From an uncultured Eubacteriales bacterium (GTDB taxonomy: Bacteria > Bacillota > Clostridia > Christensenellales > Borkfalkiaceae): 12,759 nt of DNA. The stretch spans positions 1 to 12,759 of the forward strand of contig URHP01000045.1 of the NCBI GenBank assembly GCA_900547645.1, read 5' to 3'. A program made the translations under genes and the position numbers. The notes beneath the pieces are model-generated. The model was given only the letters and a program-made list of their open reading frames with translations, was not told the DNA's origin and searched no databases. Shown piece after piece: positions 1 to 6,379 of the stretch (position 1 is the first letter of the stretch; every line of letters starts with the position of its first letter).

Positions 1-919
1 CGGCGGCGGAGCGCTGCTTTTCGGCGATCTGCGCGAGCCGTTTTTCCTGTTTTTTCTTTGCCTGCGCCACGGCGGTCAGCAGCTTTCTGCGCGCCGATTC
101 CAATGCGTTTTTCGCGCGTTTTTTCCGGTAGAAGTACGCCTGCGCTTCGGACAGGGTGGCAAAGGGGCGTGCGCCCGCATGGCTGCGTGCAAAAAAGTCG
201 GTTACGGTGCCGTTGTTTTCGGCGACGCAGGGGGAAATTTCATCCGAAAAAATAAAATCGTGCACGTGCCGCGCAAGGTCGCCGCCCCGATAGGAACGGG
301 CGATCTCCTCCGCCGTGCAGGGGGCAAGCCCCGCGACGTGCGTGAACAGGAAGCGCGCAAGGTCGCCCTCCGGACGGGCGCACAGCGCGGAAAGGGCGGC
401 GCGGTCGGCGGGGTTGACTTTGTCCTGCGGTTCGGGCAGCACATACTTCGCGCCCGGCAGGATCAGCCGCTTGCAGGCTTCGTCCGCGGCGGTGGTCTTG
501 AGCGCACCCAGGATGATCCCGTTTTCCGTCAGCAGCAGATTGGAGTATTTTCCCATGATCTCGGCGTATAAAACGCGCTCGCATTCGGAAAAATCAGATA
601 CGCAGTGCAGCCGGAAGGCGAGGATGCGTTCAAAGCCGACGGTCGAAACGTCCATGATCTGCGCGTTCTGCAGATATTTTCGCAGCAGCATGCAGAAATT
701 GGGGGCGACGAGGGGATTTTCGCGCTCATCTTCCGAAAAATAGACGCCGCAATCGGACGCATTTGCATTCAGGGAGAGTTTAACGGTGCGTTTTCCCGTG
801 TATATAATAACGGAAATTTCTTCGCGCGCGGGCTGATTGATCCGGTTGATGCGCCCTCCCGAGAGCGTCCGGTTGAGTTCGAGCGCGTTGAGACGGAGCG
901 TGAAAGCATCCTGCGGCAT
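1..919 (-). CDS. rqcH: RqcH / NFACT family ribosome quality control factor, C-terminal part cut by the window edge
   Basis: Reading the minus strand from the ATG at 919 gives 306 residues with no stop before the window edge, so the gene is partial. The start MPQDAF..LNRTLSGGRINRINQP is the typical NFACT-N opening. Residues 118-140 (YAEIMGKYSNLLL..GIILGAL) match the conserved core. Residues 185-206 (LFTHVAGLAPCTAEEI) look like the helix-hairpin-helix segment, and from about 258 a Lys/Ala/Glu-rich coiled coil begins. The family binds stalled 50S subunits carrying peptidyl-tRNA and directs template-free alanine tailing (established in Bacillus). The catalytically important Asp97-Arg98 pair of Bacillus RqcH appears here as Glu97-Arg98. 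The missing part should hold the rest of the coiled coil and NFACT-R, as family members are about 570 residues. GGAGG at 926-930 supports the start. Older annotations call such proteins fibronectin-binding protein. Confidence 0.93.
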   Translation of the reverse strand, partial: MPQDAFTLRLNALELNRTLSGGRINRINQPAREEISVIIYTGKRTVKLSLNANASDCGVYFSEDERENPLVAPNFCMLLRKYLQNAQIMDVSTVGFERILAFRLHCVSDFSECERVLYAEIMGKYSNLLLTENGIILGALKTTAADEACKRLILPGAKYVLPEPQDKVNPADRAALSALCARPEGDLARFLFTHVAGLAPCTAEEIARSYRGGDLARHVHDFIFSDEISPCVAENNGTVTDFFARSHAGARPFATLSEAQAYFYRKKRAKNALESARRKLLTAVAQAKKKQEKRLAQIAEKQRSAA

Positions 920-947
920 GGCGGTCCTCCAAGGTTGAGTCCCCGCA

Positions 948-976
948 ATTATACCCGAAAAAAACAAAATTGTAAA
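948..976 (-). promoter_or_regulatory. Sigma-A-like promoter for rqcH
   Basis: On the minus strand, TTTACA (971-976) and TATAAT (948-953) are separated by exactly 17 bases, which is near-consensus. Transcription would start around 941, giving a leader of about 20 bases with GGAGG just before the rqcH ATG. Confidence 0.8.
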
Positions 977-985
977 TGAAAATGC

Positions 986-1014
986 TTTCCTTTCTCGCGC
1001 CGATATGGTAAAAT
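986..1014 (+). promoter_or_regulatory. Candidate promoter for the tig-clpP-clpX operon
   Basis: TAAAAT at 1009-1014 is a good -10 element. The best -35 at 17-base spacing is the weak TTTCCT (986-991). Transcription would start near 1021, about 40 bases before the tig ATG. It lies about 10 bases from the divergent rqcH -35 element, so the two promoters sit almost back to back and could influence each other. The hexamers are seen; activity is inferred. Confidence 0.5.
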
Positions 1015-1062
1015 GTACTTTGCCGAAAAATTTCACGATAGAATGGTAAATGGAGTATTACG

Positions 1063-2484
1063 ATGAATTACACAGTCACACCTTCCGAGAAGAGCACCGT
1101 CAAGATCGCCATCACGTTCACGCCCGAAGAATGGGCGGCGGCGAACGATAAGGCGTACCTGGAGAACCGCAAGAAGTTTGCCGTCAACGGATTCCGCAAG
1201 GGCAAGGTTCCCAAGCACGTTCTCGAGCTGTATTACGGCAAGGGATTGTTCTATGAAGACGCGCTCAACGACCTGTTCGCCGAGCACTATCCCGCAATTC
1301 TCGAAAAGGAGAAGGAAGCCTTCACGCCCGTGGGCGATCCTTCGCTCGCCGTCGAGGAGCTTTCGGACGAGAAAGTCGTGCTGAGCGCGACCACGCCCGT
1401 CAAGCCCGACGTGACCATCGAAAAGTACACGGGTATAAAAATCGAAAAATTTGAGTATACTGTTACGGACGTCGACGTGGACAAGGACATCGATGCCACG
1501 CGCGAGCGTCTTGCCGAGAGCAGGGAGGTCTCCGACCGCCCCGCGAAACTCACCGACACCGTCAACATCGACTTCGCAGGCAAGTGCGAGGGCGAGGTTT
1601 TCGACGGCGGCAGCGCCAAGGGATACGATCTGACGCTCGGTTCCGGGCAGTTCATTCCCGGGTTTGAAGATCAGGTCGTCGGCATGCGCGTGGACGAGAC
1701 CAAGGACGTGAACGTCACTTTCCCCGAAGATTATCAGGCGGAAACGCTCAAGGGCAAGCCCGCCGTGTTCACCGTCACGGTCAACAAGATCACGGAAAAG
1801 GTGCTTCCCGCGCTTGACGAGGAGTTCGCCAAGAAGATGGGTTCGGACAGCGTGGACGCCTACCGCGCGAAGGTGCGCGAGCGTCTGGAAAAGAACGCGG
1901 CGTCCCGTTCGCGCAACGAGACGGAGAACGCCATCGTCACCGAGATCGCCAAGGGCGCGACGGCAGAGATCCCCGACGCGATGGTCGAAAAGCAGGAGGA
2001 GTATTCCATGCAGAGAATGGAGTACAGCCTCATGTATCAGGGGATCCGTCTCGACGACTACCTCAAGTATGTCGGGCAGACGCGCGACGAGTATAAAAAG
2101 AACTTCGAGGAAGAGGCGCGCCGTACGGTGCTTCACCAGCTCATCGTCGAAAAGCTCATCAAGGAGCTGAACCTCACGGCGAGCGAGGAGGAGATCGCGG
2201 AAAAGGTCGCCGAACAGGCGGCAAGCGTCGGCAAGGAAGCCGAAGAATACCGCAAGACGATGGATCCGAGACAGCTCGAGTATATCGAGGGCGACATCAA
2301 GGTGACCAAACTCTTCGACTATCTGGAAGCCAACAACGAAATGGTCAAGGCGGCTCCCGCGGAAACGAACGGCGGGACGGAAAAGCCTGCCAAGGCAAAG
2401 AGCACGAAAAAGAGTTCTTCCGCCAAGGCAAAGAAGCCGGCGGACGACAAGGCTGCGGACGATCAGGCGGAGGAAACCAAATAA
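1063..2484 (+). CDS. tig: Trigger factor, ribosome-associated chaperone and peptidyl-prolyl isomerase
   Basis: The 473-residue protein has the three trigger factor domains in order. The N-terminal ribosome-binding domain carries the signature GFRKGKVP at residues 43-50. An FKBP-type isomerase domain lies at about 162-247 ([27 protein letters not shown]). A helical C-terminal chaperone domain runs from about 248 to 427. The protein binds near the peptide exit of the ribosome and shields nascent chains in the cytoplasm. The last 46 residues or so (428-473) form a Lys/Ala/Ser/Asp tail without hydrophobic residues, an extension beyond the usual fold and probably disordered. The start is supported by GGAG at 1052-1055, seven bases upstream of the ATG. 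The stop overlaps the clpP start (TAATG), so translation of the two is probably coupled. Confidence 0.97.
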   Translation: MNYTVTPSEKSTVKIAITFTPEEWAAANDKAYLENRKKFAVNGFRKGKVPKHVLELYYGKGLFYEDALNDLFAEHYPAILEKEKEAFTPVGDPSLAVEELSDEKVVLSATTPVKPDVTIEKYTGIKIEKFEYTVTDVDVDKDIDATRERLAESREVSDRPAKLTDTVNIDFAGKCEGEVFDGGSAKGYDLTLGSGQFIPGFEDQVVGMRVDETKDVNVTFPEDYQAETLKGKPAVFTVTVNKITEKVLPALDEEFAKKMGSDSVDAYRAKVRERLEKNAASRSRNETENAIVTEIAKGATAEIPDAMVEKQEEYSMQRMEYSLMYQGIRLDDYLKYVGQTRDEYKKNFEEEARRTVLHQLIVEKLIKELNLTASEEEIAEKVAEQAASVGKEAEEYRKTMDPRQLEYIEGDIKVTKLFDYLEANNEMVKAAPAETNGGTEKPAKAKSTKKSSSAKAKKPADDKAADDQAEETK

Positions 2485-3074
2485 TGGAAAAAAACGTGCT
2501 TATTCCCTATGTCGTGGAACGCACTTCGAGCGGGGAAAGAAGCTACGATCTGTATTCCCGTCTTCTGGAGGATCGCATCATCTTCCTGAGCGGGGAGATC
2601 GACGACGCGGTGGCGAACACCGTCGTCGCACAGCTCATCTATCTCGAGGGCAAGGATCCGACCAAGGACATCAGCCTGTATATCAACAGCCCCGGCGGTT
2701 CGGTTTCGTCGGGCATGGCGATCTATGATACGATGAACTACGTCAAGTGCGACGTATCCACCATCTGCATCGGGCTTGCCGCGTCGATGGGCGCCTTTTT
2801 GCTGGCTGCCGGCGCAAAGGGGAAGCGGTTCGCGCTCAAGAACAGCGAGATCATGATCCATCAGCCGTTGGGCGGCGCGCAGGGGCAGGCAAGCGACATC
2901 AAGATCCAGGCGGAACATATCCTGCGCATCAAGTCCAAGATGACCAAGATCCTCGCCGAAAACACGGGAAAGCCCGAGGACGTCATCGAGCGCGATACCG
3001 ACCGCGACAACTATCTGACGGCGGACGAGGCGCTCGCCTACGGTCTCATCGATAAAGTATACGAAAAGAGATGA
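2484..3074 (+). CDS. clpP: ATP-dependent Clp protease proteolytic subunit ClpP
   Basis: The 196-residue protein has the usual ClpP length. The serine protease triad is intact: Ser101 in GLAASMGAF, His126 in MIHQPLGG and Asp175 in DTDRDNY, with the spacing seen in the E. coli enzyme. The glycine-rich strand SPGGSVSSG is at 69-77. ClpP assembles into a tetradecameric barrel that degrades proteins fed to it by Clp ATPases, here most obviously the ClpX encoded next. The N-terminus has no long propeptide. The ATG shares one base with the tig stop codon, and GGAGG at 2469-2473, inside the end of tig, is the ribosome binding site. This arrangement points to an operon with translational coupling. Confidence 0.98.
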   Translation: MEKNVLIPYVVERTSSGERSYDLYSRLLEDRIIFLSGEIDDAVANTVVAQLIYLEGKDPTKDISLYINSPGGSVSSGMAIYDTMNYVKCDVSTICIGLAASMGAFLLAAGAKGKRFALKNSEIMIHQPLGGAQGQASDIKIQAEHILRIKSKMTKILAENTGKPEDVIERDTDRDNYLTADEALAYGLIDKVYEKR

Positions 3075-3268
3075 TCGGATGCGGGGAATGTCCGGGGATT
3101 CGCTCCCGGATGTCCCCGCGATCTTTCGGGAAACGCCGCCGCGGCAGGACTGCGGCTCGTTTTCTGTCTGCGGGCGGCACGGAAGTTCTTTCGTTCCGCA
3201 CCGCGCTCCCGGATCGCTGCGTCCGCCGTGCCTGTGCGCGCCGGTCCGCGATCGGAAAGGAAGTGAAT
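3075..3268 (+). other. GC-rich, hairpin-rich spacer between clpP and clpX
   Basis: No AT-rich promoter, T-tract terminator or credible small gene is visible in these 194 bases. Several inverted repeats are: 3081-3119 (GCGGGGA/TCCCCGC around TCCGGG/CCCGGA), 3138-3156 (GCCGC/GCGGC) and 3174-3204 (GCGG-CA-CGGAA/TTCCG-CA-CCGC). Bases 3209-3217 can also pair with 3248-3255 next to the clpX ribosome binding site. The reading frame stays open upstream of the clpX start, but the translation (Arg/Cys-rich) does not resemble any ClpX N-terminus. It is probably a transcribed leader between two cistrons; any function is inferred. Confidence 0.6.
3081..3119 (+). repeat. Two-part perfect hairpin just after clpP
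   Basis: The outer stem GCGGGGA (3081-3087) pairs with TCCCCGC (3113-3119), 7 of 7. The inner stem TCCGGG (3091-3096) pairs with CCCGGA (3105-3110), 6 of 6, around an 8-base loop. A small 3/2-base internal loop separates the stems. The following bases (GATCTTTCGGG) are not a run of T, so this is not a classical terminator. It could protect the tig-clpP 3' end of a processed transcript. Confidence 0.65.
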
Positions 3269-4504
3269 ATGGCAAAATACGAACAATATTGTTCCTTCTG
3301 CGGGAAGGAAAAATCCAAAGTCAAAAAACTCATTGCGGGACCGGACGGCGTGTTCATCTGCGACGAATGCGTCGAACTGTGCCGCGACATGATGGCGAAG
3401 ATGCCTTCGAACAGTGCGCAGGAGACGGTGGAACTGAAAAAGCCCGCCGAGATCAAAGCGGAGCTGGACGAGTATATCATCGGACAGGACAAGGCAAAGC
3501 GCGTTCTTTCCGTCGCCGTCTATAACCATTACAAGCGCATCAACGCCATGCTCTCGGGCGAAAAACAGGACGACGGGGTGGAGATCGAAAAGAGCAATAT
3601 CCTGCTGCTCGGCCCCACGGGCAGCGGCAAGACGCTGCTTGCCAGAACGCTCGCGCGCATCCTCAACGTGCCGTTTGCCACGAGCGACGCGACCACGCTC
3701 ACCGAGGCGGGCTACGTCGGCGAGGATGTTGAAAATATCCTGCTGAAACTCATTCAGAACGCGGACTACGATATTGAGCGCGCGCAGCGCGGCATCATCT
3801 ATATCGACGAAATCGACAAGATCGCCAGAAAGGGCGAAAACGTCTCCATCACGCGCGACGTTTCGGGCGAGGGCGTGCAGCAGGCGCTGCTGAAGATCAT
3901 CGAATCGACGGTCGCCAACGTGCCTCCGCAGGGCGGCAGAAAGCACCCGCAGCAGGACTGCATGCGCATCGATACCACGAATATCCTGTTCATCTGCGGC
4001 GGCGCGTTCGTCGGGCTGGACAAGATCGTCGGCGCGCGCAAGGACGATTCCGGGCTTGGCTTCGGCGGCAAGGTCCGCATGGGCGAGCATGAGGTGGATT
4101 ATTCCCTTCTGGACGACGTCAAGCCGCAGGATCTGACCAAGTTCGGGCTGATCCCCGAATTCGTGGGGCGCATTCCCATCGTCGTTTCCCTGCAGCCGCT
4201 GGACGAAGACGCGCTCGTGAACATTCTCACCAAGCCCAAGAACGCCATCATCAAGCAGTATCAGAAGCTTGTCGGCATGGACGGCGTCAAGCTGACGGTA
4301 GAGGACGGCGCGGTGCGCGAGATCGCAAATACCGCCATCCGTCTGAAGACGGGCGCAAGGGGACTGCGCACCATCATCGAAGGACTCATGACGGACGTCA
4401 TGTACGATATTCCTTCCGAAAAGGACGTGGAAGAGGTCATCATCACGCGCGACTGCGTGACGAAAGGGGAAAAGCCCCGCCTTGTCTTCAAGAAAAGTGC
4501 ATAA
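3269..4504 (+). CDS. clpX: ATP-dependent Clp protease ATP-binding subunit ClpX
   Basis: The 411-residue protein is full length. It begins with the zinc-binding domain (Cys8, Cys11, Cys31, Cys34), then an AAA+ module: Walker A GPTGSGKT 115-122, pore loop GYVGED 148-153, Walker B IIYIDEID 176-183, RKH loop 224-226, the ClpP-docking loop as LGF 263-265, an arginine in EFVGRIP (Arg301) as probable arginine finger, and sensor 2 GARGLR 362-367. ClpX unfolds tagged or damaged proteins and threads them into ClpP. The reading frame is open upstream to 3071. The start at 3269 is chosen because the conserved [14 protein letters not shown] begins there and AAAGGAAG (about 3256-3263) precedes it. No separate promoter is visible, so transcription from the tig promoter is likely. 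Confidence 0.98.
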   Translation: MAKYEQYCSFCGKEKSKVKKLIAGPDGVFICDECVELCRDMMAKMPSNSAQETVELKKPAEIKAELDEYIIGQDKAKRVLSVAVYNHYKRINAMLSGEKQDDGVEIEKSNILLLGPTGSGKTLLARTLARILNVPFATSDATTLTEAGYVGEDVENILLKLIQNADYDIERAQRGIIYIDEIDKIARKGENVSITRDVSGEGVQQALLKIIESTVANVPPQGGRKHPQQDCMRIDTTNILFICGGAFVGLDKIVGARKDDSGLGFGGKVRMGEHEVDYSLLDDVKPQDLTKFGLIPEFVGRIPIVVSLQPLDEDALVNILTKPKNAIIKQYQKLVGMDGVKLTVEDGAVREIANTAIRLKTGARGLRTIIEGLMTDVMYDIPSEKDVEEVIITRDCVTKGEKPRLVFKKSA

Positions 4505-4513
4505 CGTGTCAAG

Positions 4514-4554
4514 AAAAACGCGTCCTGCGGCAACTGCCGCAGGACGCGTTTTTT
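4514..4554 (+). terminator. Intrinsic terminator of the tig-clpP-clpX operon
   Basis: ACGCGTCCTGCGGC (4518-4531) pairs perfectly with GCCGCAGGACGCGT (4536-4549) around an AACT loop, followed by TTTTT (4550-4554). A-residues at 4514-4517 can extend the stem and allow some action on the other strand. It lies directly after the clpX stop. Confidence 0.93.
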
Positions 4555-4594
4555 GATGCAGACGACCGTCATCGCAGGGAAAGGAGAAAGCCCT

Positions 4595-4624
4595 GAAAAA
4601 ATACCACCCGCCGGGCGGGTGGTA
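4595..4624 (-). terminator. Intrinsic terminator for the minus-strand membrane protein gene
   Basis: On the minus strand TACCACCCGC pairs with GCGGGTGGTA (4602-4624, three-base loop) and is followed by six T residues (complement of 4596-4601). It sits 11 bases past the stop of the gene ending at 4636 and faces the clpX terminator, insulating the two convergent units. Confidence 0.9.
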
Positions 4625-4635
4625 GATCTGTGAAT

Positions 4636-6243
4636 TTAATATTGTGCGGGCGGATCATCCTGCTGCGTTGACGCCTGTTCCTGTTGCGGTTCTGCAGCCG
4701 GAGCCGTTTCCGGAACGTTTTGCGTTTGTATTTGTGCTGGCTGCGTCGCAGGCGGTACGGGCTGCGCGGGGTATGCCGGCTGTACTGCCGCCGCAGGTAC
4801 CGCATAGGGCGCGTACGCGGGGGCGGGCGCGGCGCTCTTTTTCGGCGAGATCGCCAGGTCGACCGCCGCTGTAATGAACGCGATCGCGGCGAAGAGGACA
4901 ACGAGGAGCGTCATACCTATTGGGGCCACAATCTCAGTCCCGACCTCATTTTCCGCTGGCATGCCGTTGATCGTGTTGAGCAGGTAGGCGGCTTTGTCTG
5001 CAACGATCGCCGCGAATACGGCGCAGAGGATGGCAAGGACCGCCGCCGTGACGGACAGCGCAAAGGTCCGCTTGCGCCGCTGTGCGAGCGATTCGCCGTA
5101 TTTGACTGCCAGAATGACAAGGACCGCGCCCAACGCAAACAGCAGCACGAGCCCGATCAGGGAAAGGATCAGCACCAGATTGAAGTCGCCCGCATATTCC
5201 ACGGGAATGGCGGCTCCCGTGGTGTCGGCGGCAACGCTCAGGCTCAGGTAGCCGATGATCTGCAGGATCCCCGTAAATCCGATCGTCATGCCCATGGTCG
5301 CGGTCGTCCCGGCCGACGCCGAAGTCAGGGAAAGCTGTACACAGCCGTCTGCGAGCAGGGCGAAGAACGTGACGGAGAGCGCCAGACCGATGCCGCAGAA
5401 GATATAGCGGAAGAGGGCTTCGCGCTGACCCTGTTCCCGTCCGCCGCGCGCGATCGCGCAGCCGAGGGAGCCTGCAACAAAGACCGCGCCGATGCAGATG
5501 CCTGCGACCGTCGCCCCGTTCAGAACGGAAGCAGCCGAAACATTGACGGTGGATACGTAGCCCGTCACACTGTATGTAAGATCGATCGAAACGCGCTCCA
5601 CGGACAGAAACAGCAGTGCACCCACGAGGAAGCTGAAGAAGGTCGCAAGACCAAGCCCGCCCGCGCTCTTTTGCGTCTTTCCGGAGAGGTTGAGCAGGAA
5701 GCGCACGAGCGTGAGGATGAACAGGACGCTCGTGGCGATCAGCGCGGCAGCGGCGGCAACGGTGCCGAACACCGTCGAAAGATAGAGTGACGTCGGATAA
5801 TAGGAAGGGTATGACCTGAGCGCTTCCAGCGCCGCCGCGACCGAATCATACGCGCGTCCGAAGTAGTCGAACAGACTGCTGCCCTGCATCGCCATGGGGA
5901 TCTCCGAAATACCGGGCGCCGTTCCCGTTCCCGCGATACTCGTCCCGATGAGGAAGACAAAGATGAAAGAGATCAGCGCGCCCATCATGGCGCAGGCGTT
6001 TCCGACATGACCGAGCACCTTTTGTGCGGTGCCTTTCGATTTTGCGGATGCGCGCGGCTTCGGCGCCGGCTGCTGCGGTGCGGTCTGTGCGGGGACGGGC
6101 GTGCCGCAGAAACTGCAAAAGCGCGCGTTTTCGGGCAGCGTTTTCCCGCATGCGGGACACGTTCCCGCGCTCAGTTTCATGCCGCATTGTTTGCAGAATA
6201 CGGCGTCCGCGGGATTTTCCGTCCCGCAACGTTGACATTGCAT
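4636..6243 (-). CDS. Polytopic membrane protein with two N-terminal zinc ribbons, function unknown
   Basis: The 535-residue protein starts with two CxxC-x10-CxxC zinc ribbons (Cys3/6/17/20 and Cys29/32/43/46), of the double zinc ribbon type common in Firmicutes membrane proteins. A Pro/Ala/Lys linker (about 48-78) follows. About nine hydrophobic segments come next, near 82-104, 161-184, 196-215, 240-264, 279-300, 316-338, 354-380, 393-415 and 437-463. The C-terminal 70 residues are a Pro/Ala/Gln tail ending in DDPPAQY. The ribbons would be cytoplasmic if the first membrane segment exits the cell. No enzymatic motif or transporter signature is recognised. It is a clear paralogue of the gene at 6380-8065, sharing an SYPxYYxTSLYxSTV-like loop before the second segment. 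GGGAGG at 6252-6257 supports the ATG at 6243. The region is AT-rich upstream, but no well-spaced promoter could be fixed. Confidence 0.85.
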   Translation of the reverse strand: MQCQRCGTENPADAVFCKQCGMKLSAGTCPACGKTLPENARFCSFCGTPVPAQTAPQQPAPKPRASAKSKGTAQKVLGHVGNACAMMGALISFIFVFLIGTSIAGTGTAPGISEIPMAMQGSSLFDYFGRAYDSVAAALEALRSYPSYYPTSLYLSTVFGTVAAAAALIATSVLFILTLVRFLLNLSGKTQKSAGGLGLATFFSFLVGALLFLSVERVSIDLTYSVTGYVSTVNVSAASVLNGATVAGICIGAVFVAGSLGCAIARGGREQGQREALFRYIFCGIGLALSVTFFALLADGCVQLSLTSASAGTTATMGMTIGFTGILQIIGYLSLSVAADTTGAAIPVEYAGDFNLVLILSLIGLVLLFALGAVLVILAVKYGESLAQRRKRTFALSVTAAVLAILCAVFAAIVADKAAYLLNTINGMPAENEVGTEIVAPIGMTLLVVLFAAIAFITAAVDLAISPKKSAAPAPAYAPYAVPAAAVQPAYPAQPVPPATQPAQIQTQNVPETAPAAEPQQEQASTQQDDPPAQY

Positions 6244-6379
6244 TTCATGATCCTCCCAAAATATTATAAATTGATTTTAACCGTTATAACAGATCGCAGA
6301 ACCGTTTCCCTGTATCCGGGATACGGTCTCTCGGTTCGAACAAAGCGTCTGAACGATCGTCCGTCGGCGTCCGATTGCG
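6244..6379 (-). promoter_or_regulatory. Upstream region of the two-ribbon gene, with inverted repeats
   Basis: This 136-base gap holds an imperfect 10-base inverted repeat, ACCGTTTCCC (6301-6310) and GGGATACGGT (6318-6327), with 9 of 10 pairs and a 7-base loop. It also holds two 8-base palindromes, GTTCGAAC (6334-6341) and ACGATCGT (6353-6360). TATAAT occurs on the minus strand at 6263-6268, but a start from it would fall inside the ribosome binding site. TATAAC at 6284-6289 and TAAAAT at about 6274-6279 lack a convincing -35 element. The large repeat has no T-run on the minus strand, so it is not a clear terminator for the preceding gene. Read-through transcription remains possible. Confidence 0.4.

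Noticed and set aside
1033..2136. 367-codon minus-strand open frame opposite tig
   Set aside because: It lies antisense to a clear trigger factor gene. Its translation is Leu/Val/Arg/Asp-rich with no recognisable domain, as expected from the GC-rich codon bias of tig.
3081..3119. Intrinsic terminator after clpP
   Set aside because: The hairpin is strong but no T-run follows, and no promoter is visible before clpX, which would be left unexpressed.
3071..3268. N-terminal extension of ClpX by 66 residues
   Set aside because: The extra residues are Arg/Cys-rich and unlike any ClpX. The conserved zinc domain and a good ribosome binding site mark 3269 as the start.
3038..4090. 350-codon minus-strand open frame opposite clpX
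   Set aside because: It is antisense to the conserved ClpX ATPase region, has no supporting family match and is a codon-bias shadow.
4684..5790. 368-codon plus-strand open frame opposite the two-ribbon gene
   Set aside because: The translation is Arg/Asp/Gln-rich and repetitive in composition. The opposite strand has ribbons, membrane segments, a ribosome binding site and a terminator.
6263..6268. TATAAT as the -10 element of the two-ribbon gene
   Set aside because: Transcription would begin inside the ribosome binding site at 6252-6257, and no good -35 element lies 17 bases upstream.
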